Of a stretch of 64,000 nucleotides of DNA, positions 51,613 to 60,007 are shown one piece after another. The DNA is taken from the NCBI GenBank assembly GCA_946803585.1, contig CAMPEQ010000007.1, forward strand, positions 156,451 to 220,450, read 5' to 3'. The DNA comes from an uncultured Actinomycetes bacterium (GTDB lineage Bacteria; Actinomycetota; Actinomycetes; S36-B12; UBA10799). Both the position numbers and the translations under genes were made by a program. A model generated the notes under the pieces. The model did not search any database. It had not been told where the DNA came from and saw nothing but the letters and a program-made list of their open reading frames with translations. Each line of letters starts with the position of its first letter. The first letter of the stretch is position 1.

Positions 51613-52425
51613 TCAGGACGTCCCGTTGCCCGAGGCCAACACGAAACACGCCACGGCTGCAGTAGCCGCCACGTTGAGGGAGTCCACCTTGTCCGTCATT
51701 GGGATACGAAGCGAGGTATCAACTCTGCTCAAGACATCGTGAGACAGTCCCGGTCCTTCACTGCCAAGGATGAGCGCGATCTTTTGATCATCATGGGACC
51801 AATCACGCAAGCTGGTCGCAGATTGCGCAGGGGTCAACGCCAAACGAAGGAACCCTTGTTCGGCAAGATCATCGAGAACCCACGGCCAGGGCTGCGCTCG
51901 GGTCCAGGGAACCGTGAACACCGCACCCATCGAGACCTTGACGCTGCGACGGTACAGCGGATCAGCACATTGCGGACTCACGAGGACGGCATCGGCCCCT
52001 AGTGCAGCCACGCTGCGAAAGATAAGCCCGACGTTCGTGTGGTCAACCAGACCTTCTAGGACCACGATTCGTCGCGCATTGGAGATCACCGACTCGACAC
52101 TCGGCAGTGGGGTTCGCTGAAAACAAGCCAGTGCGCCGCGGTGCAGGCGAAAGCCCGTCACTGACTTGAGTAGGTCTTCATCACCAATAAAGACATCGCA
52201 ATCGTGCGAATCGAGTACGGGTGCAAGTCCGGCTAGCCATTTCCGTTCCATCAGCGCACTCACCGGAACGAACCCCGACGCGAGCGCTCGCTCGATGACC
52301 TTCTGGCCCTCGGCTAGGAATATCCCCTCGGCTGGTTCCTTTCGGAGCCGGAGTTGCATATCTGTGAGACGGGTATACGGGTCCAGCCGCGGGTCATCTG
52401 CGCGGTCGACGGCAAGTTCTTGCAC
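51613..52425 (-). CDS. TrmH/SpoU-family RNA methyltransferase
   Basis: A 270-residue SPOUT methyltransferase with an N-terminal substrate-binding domain and the knotted C-terminal domain. The motifs VDHTNVGLIFRSVAALGADA, LILGSEGPGLS and IPMTDKVDSLNVAATAAV are characteristic. It would methylate a ribose 2'-OH in rRNA or tRNA using S-adenosylmethionine. The GTG start has a TAGTGT box 6 bases upstream. Exact target is unknown. Confidence 0.9.
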   Translation of the reverse strand: MQELAVDRADDPRLDPYTRLTDMQLRLRKEPAEGIFLAEGQKVIERALASGFVPVSALMERKWLAGLAPVLDSHDCDVFIGDEDLLKSVTGFRLHRGALACFQRTPLPSVESVISNARRIVVLEGLVDHTNVGLIFRSVAALGADAVLVSPQCADPLYRRSVKVSMGAVFTVPWTRAQPWPWVLDDLAEQGFLRLALTPAQSATSLRDWSHDDQKIALILGSEGPGLSHDVLSRVDTSLRIPMTDKVDSLNVAATAAVACFVLASGNGTS

Positions 52426-52431
52426 GGGCAG

Positions 52432-52437
52432 ACACTA
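52432..52437 (-). promoter_or_regulatory. TANNNT -10 box, leaderless arrangement (TrmH-like gene)
   Basis: On the minus strand TAGTGT ends exactly 6 bases before the GTG at 52425. Only 45 bases separate this gene from the divergent one at 52471, so the two promoters must overlap. Confidence 0.45.
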
Positions 52438-52470
52438 CCTCGGACGCTACGACGTTATCCTTGACGTCTC

Positions 52471-53274
52471 ATGAACGAGCCCTCGCTGTCGCGGCCTGCG
52501 ACCCAATCGGTACTGGCCCAGCCAGTGCCTGTTAGTGCGCTGCTGGCGCTTTGGGTGAATGCCTGGTGCGCTGGGGACGTCAGCGGTGATTCCGTCGTGG
52601 ACGCGCTGTCCAGTGCCGGTGTGAATCGTGTCGCTGGCGTTGACTCCGACCAAACCGACACTCCCGCAACAGCTGGTCTGATCACCGGACTTGCCGCACT
52701 CGGCATCAGCCCCAAGTCTGCCCAGCGTCCACTCATTCGCGTAGCACTGCCAAGACCCGGCGATGCCCGCGGACTGCCTGGGCCACCGAAACTGAATGTT
52801 CACGCCGTCACTGCCGGCCAACTAGCTATCGTCGATTCCCTACATCTCGCCCTACTCCCGGCGAATTCAGGCGATCCCTCGCTCATCATTTGGCAACCGC
52901 TACAAACGGCCCGCGATTTGCCGTCCGTTCACGCGGTACGACCGGAGGGAGCACCAAGTTCCATCCGCGCTGCGCTCAACGACGCCATGACCGCGCTTAC
53001 TGCGCTGGACGTCGTGACCTCGGGCACGGAGGTCACGGACCAGATGAAGTCCCTTTCGCGGGCATTGTCTCGAACCCCACTACCACCGACTCTCAGCGGC
53101 CAGGATCGTCACACGATTCATACCGCGGCCACCATTGTGGGGATCTGTGAGCTGGCACTCGGTGACGTCCCGGCGCAATCAACTGCCACCAGCGAGCGAG
53201 AACGCCACCGCGTTCTCACCGAACTTTCAACAGTCGCGCGCCAAAGTCTGGCCGCAACCTGCAGCGCGCGGTAG
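52471..53274 (+). CDS. Conserved-type hypothetical protein
   Basis: A 267-residue soluble protein. Residues 15-75 and 90-150 form alternating strands and helices around LPRPGDARGLPGPPK; the rest is helical. The layout resembles actinobacterial proteins of unknown function often found near serB, but I cannot name a family. It ends 12 bases before serB and may be co-transcribed with it. Confidence 0.65.
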   Translation: MNEPSLSRPATQSVLAQPVPVSALLALWVNAWCAGDVSGDSVVDALSSAGVNRVAGVDSDQTDTPATAGLITGLAALGISPKSAQRPLIRVALPRPGDARGLPGPPKLNVHAVTAGQLAIVDSLHLALLPANSGDPSLIIWQPLQTARDLPSVHAVRPEGAPSSIRAALNDAMTALTALDVVTSGTEVTDQMKSLSRALSRTPLPPTLSGQDRHTIHTAATIVGICELALGDVPAQSTATSERERHRVLTELSTVARQSLAATCSAR

Positions 53275-53286
53275 GTTAGCAGCGAT

Positions 53287-54474
53287 ATGACCGACACTTT
53301 GCTCATCACCATCACCGGGCAGGATCGTCCCGGCGTAACCACGGCTCTACTTGAAGCCCTCGCGCCCTCCGGCTTCGCGGTTCTCGATATCGAACAGGTC
53401 GTTATTCGGGGACATCTCGTCCTTGGTCTACTCCTGTCCACCCAAGATCGAAGTGATCAAGAACGCCAGGTAGCGATGGATGCAGTGTGCGCTGCCGCCG
53501 GGTCCCTCGACCTTCACTGCCAGATTCAGCCCGGGGCGCTTGAGGACGACGGCCGGCGCCACGGCCGACTCCTGGTAACGGTTATCGGCAATCCCCTTTG
53601 TCCTGCCGGCCTCGGGTCAGTTGCAGCAGCCATAGCGAATCGTGGCGGCAATATCGACCGCATCGTCCGAGTCGCCTCGAAGCCGGTGACTGCCCTCGAG
53701 CTTGAGGTTTCCGGCGCTGACCACGAGCCGCTGCGACAGGCACTGGCTTCGGTTGCAGCGGAAAGCGGTGTCGATCTGGCTGTCCAACACTCCGGCCTCG
53801 GTCGACGCGGTTCGCGTCTCGTCGTCATGGATGTGGACTCAACCCTCATCCAAGACGAAGTCATCGAGTTGATTGCCGTTCATGCCGGATGTGAGGCTCA
53901 GGTAGCCGAAGTAACCCAACGGGCAATGCGCGGCGAACTCGACTTCGCCGAGTCGCTGCGTGAACGCGTCGCCTTGCTGGCAGGAACCCCTGTTGAGAGT
54001 CTCGCTCAGGTCCGTGAGCAGGTCCGACTTACGCCCGGCGCTAGGACACTTTGTCGGACTCTGCACCAACTAGGTAACCAGGTTGCTTTGGTCAGTGGCG
54101 GATTCCATGAGGTGGTGGACTCCATCGCCAGCGAAATTGGCGTTAGCGACGTCAGAGCGAATCGACTCGAGGTCGCCGACGGCGTCCTGACTGGACGTAC
54201 GCTCGGGCCGGTCATTGACCGAGCCGCCAAGGCAAGCGCCTTACGCGAGTTCGCGGCAGCGTACGAGGTGCCAATCGATCGGACGGTCGCCATCGGAGAC
54301 GGAGCAAATGACTTAGACATGTTGGCCGCCGCCGGACTCGGCATCGCATTCAACGCAAAACCACTGGTACGTCAACAGGCTCACACGGCTGTGAATGTTC
54401 CCTACCTGGACACGGTTCTATACCTACTTGGAATCACCCGAGAAGAGATAGAGCGCGCACAGCTTTGCCCCTAG
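53287..54474 (+). CDS. serB: Phosphoserine phosphatase with N-terminal ACT domains
   Basis: A 395-residue SerB. The first 165 residues hold two ACT-like domains (TLLITITGQDRPGVTTAL at the start), used to sense serine. The HAD domain has MDVDSTLIQDE near residue 181, SGGFHEVV and GDGANDLDML. It dephosphorylates phosphoserine in the last step of serine synthesis. TAGGTT lies 9 bases upstream of the ATG. A hairpin follows the gene. Confidence 0.94.
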   Translation: MTDTLLITITGQDRPGVTTALLEALAPSGFAVLDIEQVVIRGHLVLGLLLSTQDRSDQERQVAMDAVCAAAGSLDLHCQIQPGALEDDGRRHGRLLVTVIGNPLCPAGLGSVAAAIANRGGNIDRIVRVASKPVTALELEVSGADHEPLRQALASVAAESGVDLAVQHSGLGRRGSRLVVMDVDSTLIQDEVIELIAVHAGCEAQVAEVTQRAMRGELDFAESLRERVALLAGTPVESLAQVREQVRLTPGARTLCRTLHQLGNQVALVSGGFHEVVDSIASEIGVSDVRANRLEVADGVLTGRTLGPVIDRAAKASALREFAAAYEVPIDRTVAIGDGANDLDMLAAAGLGIAFNAKPLVRQQAHTAVNVPYLDTVLYLLGITREEIERAQLCP

Positions 54475-54481
54475 ACCAATA

Positions 54482-54520
54482 AGCCATCGCCTGGCTCCCC
54501 TGCGCCGGGGACCAATGGCT
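54482..54520. terminator. Hairpin between serB and the SixA-like gene
   Basis: AGCCAT (54482-54487) pairs with ATGGCT (54515-54520), and inner TCCCC (54496-54500) pairs with GGGGA (54507-54511). It lies between converging genes and could stop transcription from both sides. No T-run. Confidence 0.5.
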
Positions 54521-55052
54521 AGCCACGCGAACCTCGAGGAGTCCTGAATAGCTGAAGACTGGCCTGGTTCGAACCCCATTCAGACCACCGCTGTGCTGAT
54601 TGCAGAACCGCGAGCGCGCCCGTCGGGAACTTGGTTCGCAGCCCAGCAAGTGCGCTCGGATCACTATCCGGACCAGCTAGCTCGATGGCTAGATCTTCAA
54701 GACAAGGGTTGTGTCCCACCACGAGAAGGCGACGAGTGGAGGAGGGCACCTCCCTGACCACATCAAGTACATCCCACCAAGTCGCGTCATAGAGTCTTGG
54801 CTCGACTTGGGGCTCAACAGCCATGGCTGCCGAGGAAACAACGAGGTCGATGGTGTGCTGCGCGCGCTGGGCAGGGGAGGTCAAGATGACATCTGGGGTA
54901 AGCGAATTACCCTCTTCCGATTGCTGCCCAAACCACCCGCCTAGCCGCGACGCATTCTCAATACCTCGCCTGGCCAGCGGTCGATTAGCATCAGTAACCC
55001 CGAACGGCCATGCTGACTTGGCGTGACGCAGCAGCAACAACTCGAATCGCAT
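54519..55052 (-). CDS. SixA-like histidine phosphatase
   Basis: About 177 residues. LLLLRHAKSAW at the N-terminus and VVGHNPCLEDL later are the marks of SixA-type phosphohistidine phosphatases. The open frame extends to 55133, but the family starts at the ATG at 55052. SixA removes phosphate from histidine phosphotransfer domains or PTS proteins in E. coli; actinobacterial members have unsettled targets. It is divergent from the TMEM175 gene, with 26 bases between. Confidence 0.85.
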   Translation of the reverse strand: MRFELLLLRHAKSAWPFGVTDANRPLARRGIENASRLGGWFGQQSEEGNSLTPDVILTSPAQRAQHTIDLVVSSAAMAVEPQVEPRLYDATWWDVLDVVREVPSSTRRLLVVGHNPCLEDLAIELAGPDSDPSALAGLRTKFPTGALAVLQSAQRWSEWGSNQASLQLFRTPRGSRG

Positions 55053-55078
55053 AGCGTGAGCCTGCCAGGATACCGACC

Positions 55079-55762
55079 ATGAAGAAAGCGCAAAAGGCAG
55101 TCGACTCGCTCGACCCAGCGCGAACGATCGCATTTAGTGATGGTGTCGTCGCAATTGCCATCACGATTCTGATCTTGCCACTCATCGCGATCGAGTTGCC
55201 GACCTCAGCGGATGAGACAAGTCCCTTGGGATATGTGTGGCAACAGAACAGCGCGCTCATTACGAGCTTCCTCGTCACCTGGGCAGTGATCGTGACCTTT
55301 TGGATGACTCACCATCGGGTGTTCCACAACTTCCAAGGAATCAACCAGGCCGTCTTTGGTTGGAATATCCTCTGGGTCTTCGCGATCATCATCCTGCCGT
55401 TTCCGATGAATCTGCTGTACCAGGTCGAGAACACCAACTCGATACTTGAAGCTGACCGCCAAGTTGTGACCTTCTATATCGCCACCATGGCAGTCATCAG
55501 CTTCTCCATGTCGATGATCAACCGCCAGGCTCGACGCAACCCAGAGCTACTAACGGAGGAAGCAGGGGGACGTGAGCTGGGTACAGCATCCGCGATTGGC
55601 TGGGCCTTCACCATCTATCTGGCGGCACTATCGGTTGTGGCGATGTTCTTGCCAAACGTGGCCCTGATCGGGCTCTTCGGACTGTGGCCGCTACCGAAGA
55701 TCGTCGAGACGATTGCGGAGCGGCGTCAGCAATCCAATACTACTGAACATCTTCCATCCTGA
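55079..55762 (+). CDS. TMEM175-family potassium channel
   Basis: A 227-residue membrane protein with six segments. The FSDG motif (residues 19-22, in RTIAFSDGVVAIAIT) is the signature of TMEM175 channels, whose pore helices carry the hydrophobic filter. It would pass potassium across the cytoplasmic membrane. Bacterial members have a single six-helix repeat, as here, and form tetramers. Its end overlaps the convergent dodecin gene by 23 bases. Confidence 0.88.
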   Translation: MKKAQKAVDSLDPARTIAFSDGVVAIAITILILPLIAIELPTSADETSPLGYVWQQNSALITSFLVTWAVIVTFWMTHHRVFHNFQGINQAVFGWNILWVFAIIILPFPMNLLYQVENTNSILEADRQVVTFYIATMAVISFSMSMINRQARRNPELLTEEAGGRELGTASAIGWAFTIYLAALSVVAMFLPNVALIGLFGLWPLPKIVETIAERRQQSNTTEHLPS

Positions 55763-55955
55763 ATCCCAGCTTCATCGTCACTTGGAAATGGTGCACATCT
55801 CCATCTGCGATGTAACCCCGTACTTGTGTGACCTCGAACCAATCAAGGTGACGCATCGATTCCGATGCGCGCGCGACCCCGTTGCGGATTGCGGCGTCGA
55901 CCCCATCCGTTGAGGTGCCCACGATCTCAGTAAGCCCGTACGTCCGATCAGCCAT
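55740..55955 (-). CDS. Dodecin (flavin-binding protein)
   Basis: A 71-residue dodecin. The pattern YGLTEIVGTSTDGVDAAI with WFEVTQVRGYI and the Gln in HFQVTMKLGF fits these small dodecameric proteins that store or sequester flavins or CoA. The ATG has GAGGAG upstream. A TAGGGC box is seen further upstream. The gene overlaps the convergent TMEM175 gene by 23 bases. Confidence 0.9.
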   Translation of the reverse strand: MADRTYGLTEIVGTSTDGVDAAIRNGVARASESMRHLDWFEVTQVRGYIADGDVHHFQVTMKLGFRMEDVQ

Positions 55956-56048
55956 TTCTACTCCTCGTAGTCACACTGCCCTAGCCAGTTTTCATAAGGC
56001 TAACGGACTTATGTCCCACCTGGGCTAGCCATCGAGGCTAAGCCGGCA

Positions 56049-56054
56049 TAACGT
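56049..56054 (+). promoter_or_regulatory. TANNNT -10 box, leaderless arrangement (DUF3099 gene)
   Basis: TAACGT ends exactly 6 bases before the ATG at 56061, with no ribosome site. Confidence 0.45.
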
Positions 56055-56060
56055 GTCGGT

Positions 56061-56375
56061 ATGGCACGACGTGATGATGTGTACAACATCACCGAGGCTG
56101 ACGTCTCGGCTGCGGACGACCGTGACAACCGCACGCGCAGATACCTAATATCGATGGGTATTCGAACCACCTGCTTCATTGCCGCGCTACTGGTGGAGGG
56201 CTGGTTGACGTGGGTACTGTTCGCCGCTGCCGTAGTTCTGCCCTACGTCGCCGTCGTGTTGGCGAACCAGGTGACGCAGAAGTCATCCCACGATGTCCTC
56301 TCGCCCTTCAACCTGAACGAGACCGCCCAGCTGCCACCGGGACATCCTGAACGAATCGATACCGCTGGGGCGTAA
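56061..56375 (+). CDS. DUF3099 membrane protein
   Basis: A 104-residue protein with a polar N-terminus (YNITEADVSAADDRDNR), two membrane segments and a polar tail ending in PPGHPERID. This matches the actinobacterial DUF3099 family, usually located beside SURF1 or respiratory genes. Function unknown. It ends 9 bases before the SURF1 gene, so the two are likely co-transcribed. Confidence 0.85.
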   Translation: MARRDDVYNITEADVSAADDRDNRTRRYLISMGIRTTCFIAALLVEGWLTWVLFAAAVVLPYVAVVLANQVTQKSSHDVLSPFNLNETAQLPPGHPERIDTAGA

Positions 56376-56384
56376 GCTGATCCC

Positions 56385-57188
56385 GTGTTGCGATTCCTGC
56401 GAGAGCCACGCTGGATAGCCCTCATCATTGCAGTCCCCATTGGGGTCTTCATCTGCTTGCAGCTATCTGATTGGCAGTGGAACAGATACGAGGGCCGCAA
56501 GGACGCCAACCAGATTCAAATTCAGAACGAATCGCTGCCCACAGTTCCGGTCGCAGAGGCGATGAGCCCCGGCGGGACGGTTGATGACTCGAATCAATGG
56601 CGCGTGGTAACCCAAACGGGAGTTTACGACACCGATAATCAAGTGCTCGTCCGGCGAAAGCCGATGGGCGGCAGTATGGGGTTTTGGGTGGCAACCCCGC
56701 TGAGAGCACCAAACGGTGACGTGCTGATCGTCAACCGCGGGTGGATCGCAGCGAGCGCAGGCGCCACGACAACCCCTAGTGTGCCAGCACCGCCCACCGG
56801 AAATGTCACAGTAACTGGACGGATCCTGCCCGACGTCCCCGCTAGTTCGGCCCGCGCCGCCGATATGCCAACCGGGCAGGTGAGCTCGATGGACGTCACA
56901 GCTATCGCGGCACCGAGTGGTGGCCAGGTGTACCCCGGGTACGTCGAACTTATGGCGTCGAGCCCGCCACAGGCAGCTGGCCTCACTCCCCTCCCCACAC
57001 CACATGTCTCAGAAGGTTCCCACCTGTCCTACTCCCTACAGTGGATCGTCTTCGCTCTGATGTTTGTGATTGGCCTCGCTATTCTGGTCCGGCGTGAAGT
57101 GAAACTCCGCAAGGAGGAAGCCCTTCTGGCGCAGGATCAAACCCTGCCGGGCGAACGCAGCCCGCTTCCATATGACTCACACCGGTGA
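56385..57188 (+). CDS. SURF1-family cytochrome oxidase assembly protein
   Basis: A 267-residue protein with one membrane segment at each end and a large loop between. FICLQLSDWQWNRYEGRK near the N-terminus is the family signature. SURF1 helps insert heme a into subunit I of aa3-type cytochrome c oxidase, pointing to an aerobic organism. GTG start, after DUF3099 by 9 bases. Its stop overlaps the SDR start by 4 bases. Confidence 0.9.
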   Translation: MLRFLREPRWIALIIAVPIGVFICLQLSDWQWNRYEGRKDANQIQIQNESLPTVPVAEAMSPGGTVDDSNQWRVVTQTGVYDTDNQVLVRRKPMGGSMGFWVATPLRAPNGDVLIVNRGWIAASAGATTTPSVPAPPTGNVTVTGRILPDVPASSARAADMPTGQVSSMDVTAIAAPSGGQVYPGYVELMASSPPQAAGLTPLPTPHVSEGSHLSYSLQWIVFALMFVIGLAILVRREVKLRKEEALLAQDQTLPGERSPLPYDSHR

Positions 57189-57994
57189 CAGTTGCCACTA
57201 TTCATGACATGAACCTCGAACTGGTCGACCGCGTATTCTTGGTTACGACCGGATCTAGCGGGCTTGGTTTGGCCACAGCACGTGCGTTGGTCGCCGCGGG
57301 AGCGAAGACGGTGATCGCCTGCCAAGACGAGGACGAACTAGCCCCAGTTGTGGATCACCTAGGTGGGCATGACAGCGCCGTCGCGCTAGCTGCCGACCTT
57401 CGAGACCCAGCAACACCCGAGCGTCTCACTGCCGCGGCAGTTGCCAGATTCGGCCGCCTCGACGGCTGCCTCCTGAGCACCGGAACGCCAGTCAGCGGGC
57501 CGGTTGCGGTCACCGATCAGGACCAATGGCGCGACGCCTTCGATGCAGTCGTGCTCGGGCCAATCAGAGTTGCCCAAGCGGCCGCAATGACCATGGAATC
57601 GGGCCCCGGTCAGCTCACGGGAACCGCCGGGTCCATCGTATTTGTCCTGACACCATCAGCACGTTCTGTGATTCCTGGCGAATCGGTAGCGAACACCCTC
57701 TACCGCGGGTTGGCATCAACCGTCAAAGACCTCGCCGACTCGTTCGGGGCTCGCGGAATCCGAGTCAACGGGATCGTGCCTGGTCGTATTGCAATCCAAG
57801 ACGTCGGGCTCGAATCGGGTCGACGCGGAAGCGCGGAACGGATGCGGATCAGGAACGAGGCGGAGATCCCGCTGAGCCGCTACGGCGAGCCTGACGAGTT
57901 CGCCGCCGCTGCGGGGTTCCTCCTGTCGCCGCTGTCGTCCTACGTGACCGGATCGTTGCTTACGGTCGACGGCGGCGCGAACCGAACGAACTAG
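57185..57994 (+). CDS. Divergent SDR-fold protein lacking the YxxxK motif
   Basis: A 269-residue SDR. The cofactor loop TTGSSGLG (21-28) is kept. NNAG is replaced by LSTGTP, and where YxxxK is expected the sequence reads VANTLYRGLAS with no Tyr-x3-Lys. The C-terminal RVNGIVPGR and YVTGSLLTVDGG stretches are normal. This resembles an actinobacterial FabG-like subfamily with changed active-site residues. It may be catalytically altered or only bind cofactor. Coupled to SURF1 by a GTGA overlap; its end overlaps the ABC exporter gene by 4 bases. Confidence 0.8.
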   Translation: MTVATIHDMNLELVDRVFLVTTGSSGLGLATARALVAAGAKTVIACQDEDELAPVVDHLGGHDSAVALAADLRDPATPERLTAAAVARFGRLDGCLLSTGTPVSGPVAVTDQDQWRDAFDAVVLGPIRVAQAAAMTMESGPGQLTGTAGSIVFVLTPSARSVIPGESVANTLYRGLASTVKDLADSFGARGIRVNGIVPGRIAIQDVGLESGRRGSAERMRIRNEAEIPLSRYGEPDEFAAAAGFLLSPLSSYVTGSLLTVDGGANRTN

Positions 57995-59862
57995 CGAGTC
58001 TCCGGGGCAAACTGAGTCCGGTAGAGGTCGGCGTACTGTCCGCCTTCAGCAAGGAGTTGGGCGTGGCTACCTCGTTGGACGACCGATCCAGCACTTACTA
58101 CCAATATCTCGTCTGCCTCACGGATCGTTGATAGTCGATGGGCTACGACCACGGAAGTACGACCTTCGAGTGCCTTAGCTAAGGCACGCTGAACTGCCGC
58201 TTCACTCTCGCTATCAAGATGCGCTGTCGCCTCATCAAGGACCACCACCTTTGGTGCCTTGAGTAGCAACCTGGCGATCGCGATCCGTTGCTTCTCGCCA
58301 CCGGAGAGACGATGCCCGCGGTCCCCTACGACCGTATCGAGACCTTCGGGCAGGGCCCGGATCAGATCGCCGATATTCGCGTCATCACAAGCCACCATGA
58401 TCTCAGCATCGCTTGCATCTGGCTTCGAATAGAGCAGGTTGACTCGGATGGTGTCGTGGAAGAGGTGTGCGTCCTGGGTTACCGCCCCGACTGTTGCCCG
58501 CACCGATTCAAGCGTTGCGTCGCGGATATCCATATCTCCGAGCCGAACCGATCCAGCACTCGCATCGTAGAGCCGCGCAATTAGCTGGGTGATCGTTGTC
58601 TTTCCGGCGCCACTTGGTCCGACAAGTGCCAGCATCTTTCCTGGCTCGACCGTAAATGAGACGTCATGCAGAACCTCTTCGGAGCGGACAGTTCGATGAC
58701 CCGCGAGGCTCTCTAGCGAGGCCAACGAGACGTCCTTAGCACTCGGGTAGGTGAAGCTCACGTTCTCAAACCGAACGGCGGTGGGGACGTCCGGCAGTGC
58801 CTTCGCATCTGGCTTGTCTTTGATGAGCGGGGTTAAGTCCAATACCTCGAAGACGCGCTCGAAGCTCACGAGGGCGGTCATGACATCGACTCTGACATTA
58901 GACAGCGCGGTCAAAGGACCGTATAGCTGTGCCAGTAGCGCAGCGAGTGCCAGCAAGGTACCGAGCGTCATGACTCCGGAGATCACCAAGTTGCCGCCCA
59001 CCCCGTAAACCATTGCGGTTGCCAGGGCGGCCACTAACGTGAGTGCGGTCAGGAAGTACCTATTCGCCATGGCAATCGTGACCCCGATATCTCGCACACG
59101 ACCTGCCTTGGCGGAGAACCTGTCGTCCTCATCTGCGGGCCTACCGAAGAGCTTGACCAGTAGCGCCCCAGCGACGTTGAAGCGCTCCGTCATCTGAGTA
59201 CCCATCTCGGCATTGACCGTCATCTGCTCGCGAGTCAACGATTGAAGGCGACGACCCATCCACTTCGCGGGAATAATGAATACCGGCAACAGGAGTAGCG
59301 ATGCCAAAGTGATCTGCCACGAGAGGAAGAACATCGTCACAAGGACAACGATGACGCTAATGATGTTCCCGAGCACTCCCGACATCGTTGACGTAAACGC
59401 CTGCTGGGCGCCGATAACGTCGTTGTTCAGGCGCGAGACGAGCGCCCCTGTCTGAGCACGGGTGAAGAACGCGATGGGCTGACGTTGCACGTGGGCAAAT
59501 ACCTCAGTGCGTAGGTCATAGATCAGCCCCTCCCCGATCCGAGCGGACCAGTACCGGCTAATCAAGCCCAATACCGCTGTCAGGACCGCAACCGCAACCA
59601 GCAACAGGGCGGAGGTCGTCACGACGGAAGCATCTGCTGGGGTGATTCCGTCATCGACAATTCGTCGGAAGAGTAGCGGCTGTGCGACCACCAACAGTGC
59701 GTCGATTACCAGCGCGATCAAGAAGAAGAAAATGATCAGCTTGTATGGTCTTGCATACGTCAGGATCCGCCGGACCGTTCCCGGCGCGAGTTTCTGCTCC
59801 GTAACCGATGGATCGCGTGCGTAAGAGCGCAGAGTTGAGTGCGGTCCACCGGTCATCGCCAA
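57991..59862 (-). CDS. ABC exporter (fused permease and ATPase)
   Basis: A 623-residue half-transporter. Six membrane helices occupy about residues 35-330. The ATPase domain follows with GPSGAGKTT, the signature LSGGEKQR, Walker B VVLDEATAHLD and the H-loop VVAHRLS. This is the ABCB/MsbA-type IV exporter fold; it forms a homodimer or pairs with another half. Cargo may be lipid or drug. The TTG at 59862 has GGAG 7 bases upstream; an ATG two codons on is the alternative start. Confidence 0.9.
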   Translation of the reverse strand: MAMTGGPHSTLRSYARDPSVTEQKLAPGTVRRILTYARPYKLIIFFFLIALVIDALLVVAQPLLFRRIVDDGITPADASVVTTSALLLVAVAVLTAVLGLISRYWSARIGEGLIYDLRTEVFAHVQRQPIAFFTRAQTGALVSRLNNDVIGAQQAFTSTMSGVLGNIISVIVVLVTMFFLSWQITLASLLLLPVFIIPAKWMGRRLQSLTREQMTVNAEMGTQMTERFNVAGALLVKLFGRPADEDDRFSAKAGRVRDIGVTIAMANRYFLTALTLVAALATAMVYGVGGNLVISGVMTLGTLLALAALLAQLYGPLTALSNVRVDVMTALVSFERVFEVLDLTPLIKDKPDAKALPDVPTAVRFENVSFTYPSAKDVSLASLESLAGHRTVRSEEVLHDVSFTVEPGKMLALVGPSGAGKTTITQLIARLYDASAGSVRLGDMDIRDATLESVRATVGAVTQDAHLFHDTIRVNLLYSKPDASDAEIMVACDDANIGDLIRALPEGLDTVVGDRGHRLSGGEKQRIAIARLLLKAPKVVVLDEATAHLDSESEAAVQRALAKALEGRTSVVVAHRLSTIREADEILVVSAGSVVQRGSHAQLLAEGGQYADLYRTQFAPETR

Positions 59863-60007
59863 GCTACTTCTCCCCCACTAACTGCCACAGCTAATCGTGT
59901 GTCAGATTTCGATCGTCCTGGCTAGCCAACACTGCCGCTCTCCGCAACATTCCGAGGGGCGCAGTACAAGCACGGACAGGCAAACGAGCGCGATGAACAG
60001 TCCGACG

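Noticed and set aside
54565-54585. GGTTCGAA-type sequence resembling a tRNA T-loop
   Set aside because: It lies inside the SixA-like gene, and no cloverleaf can be drawn around it.
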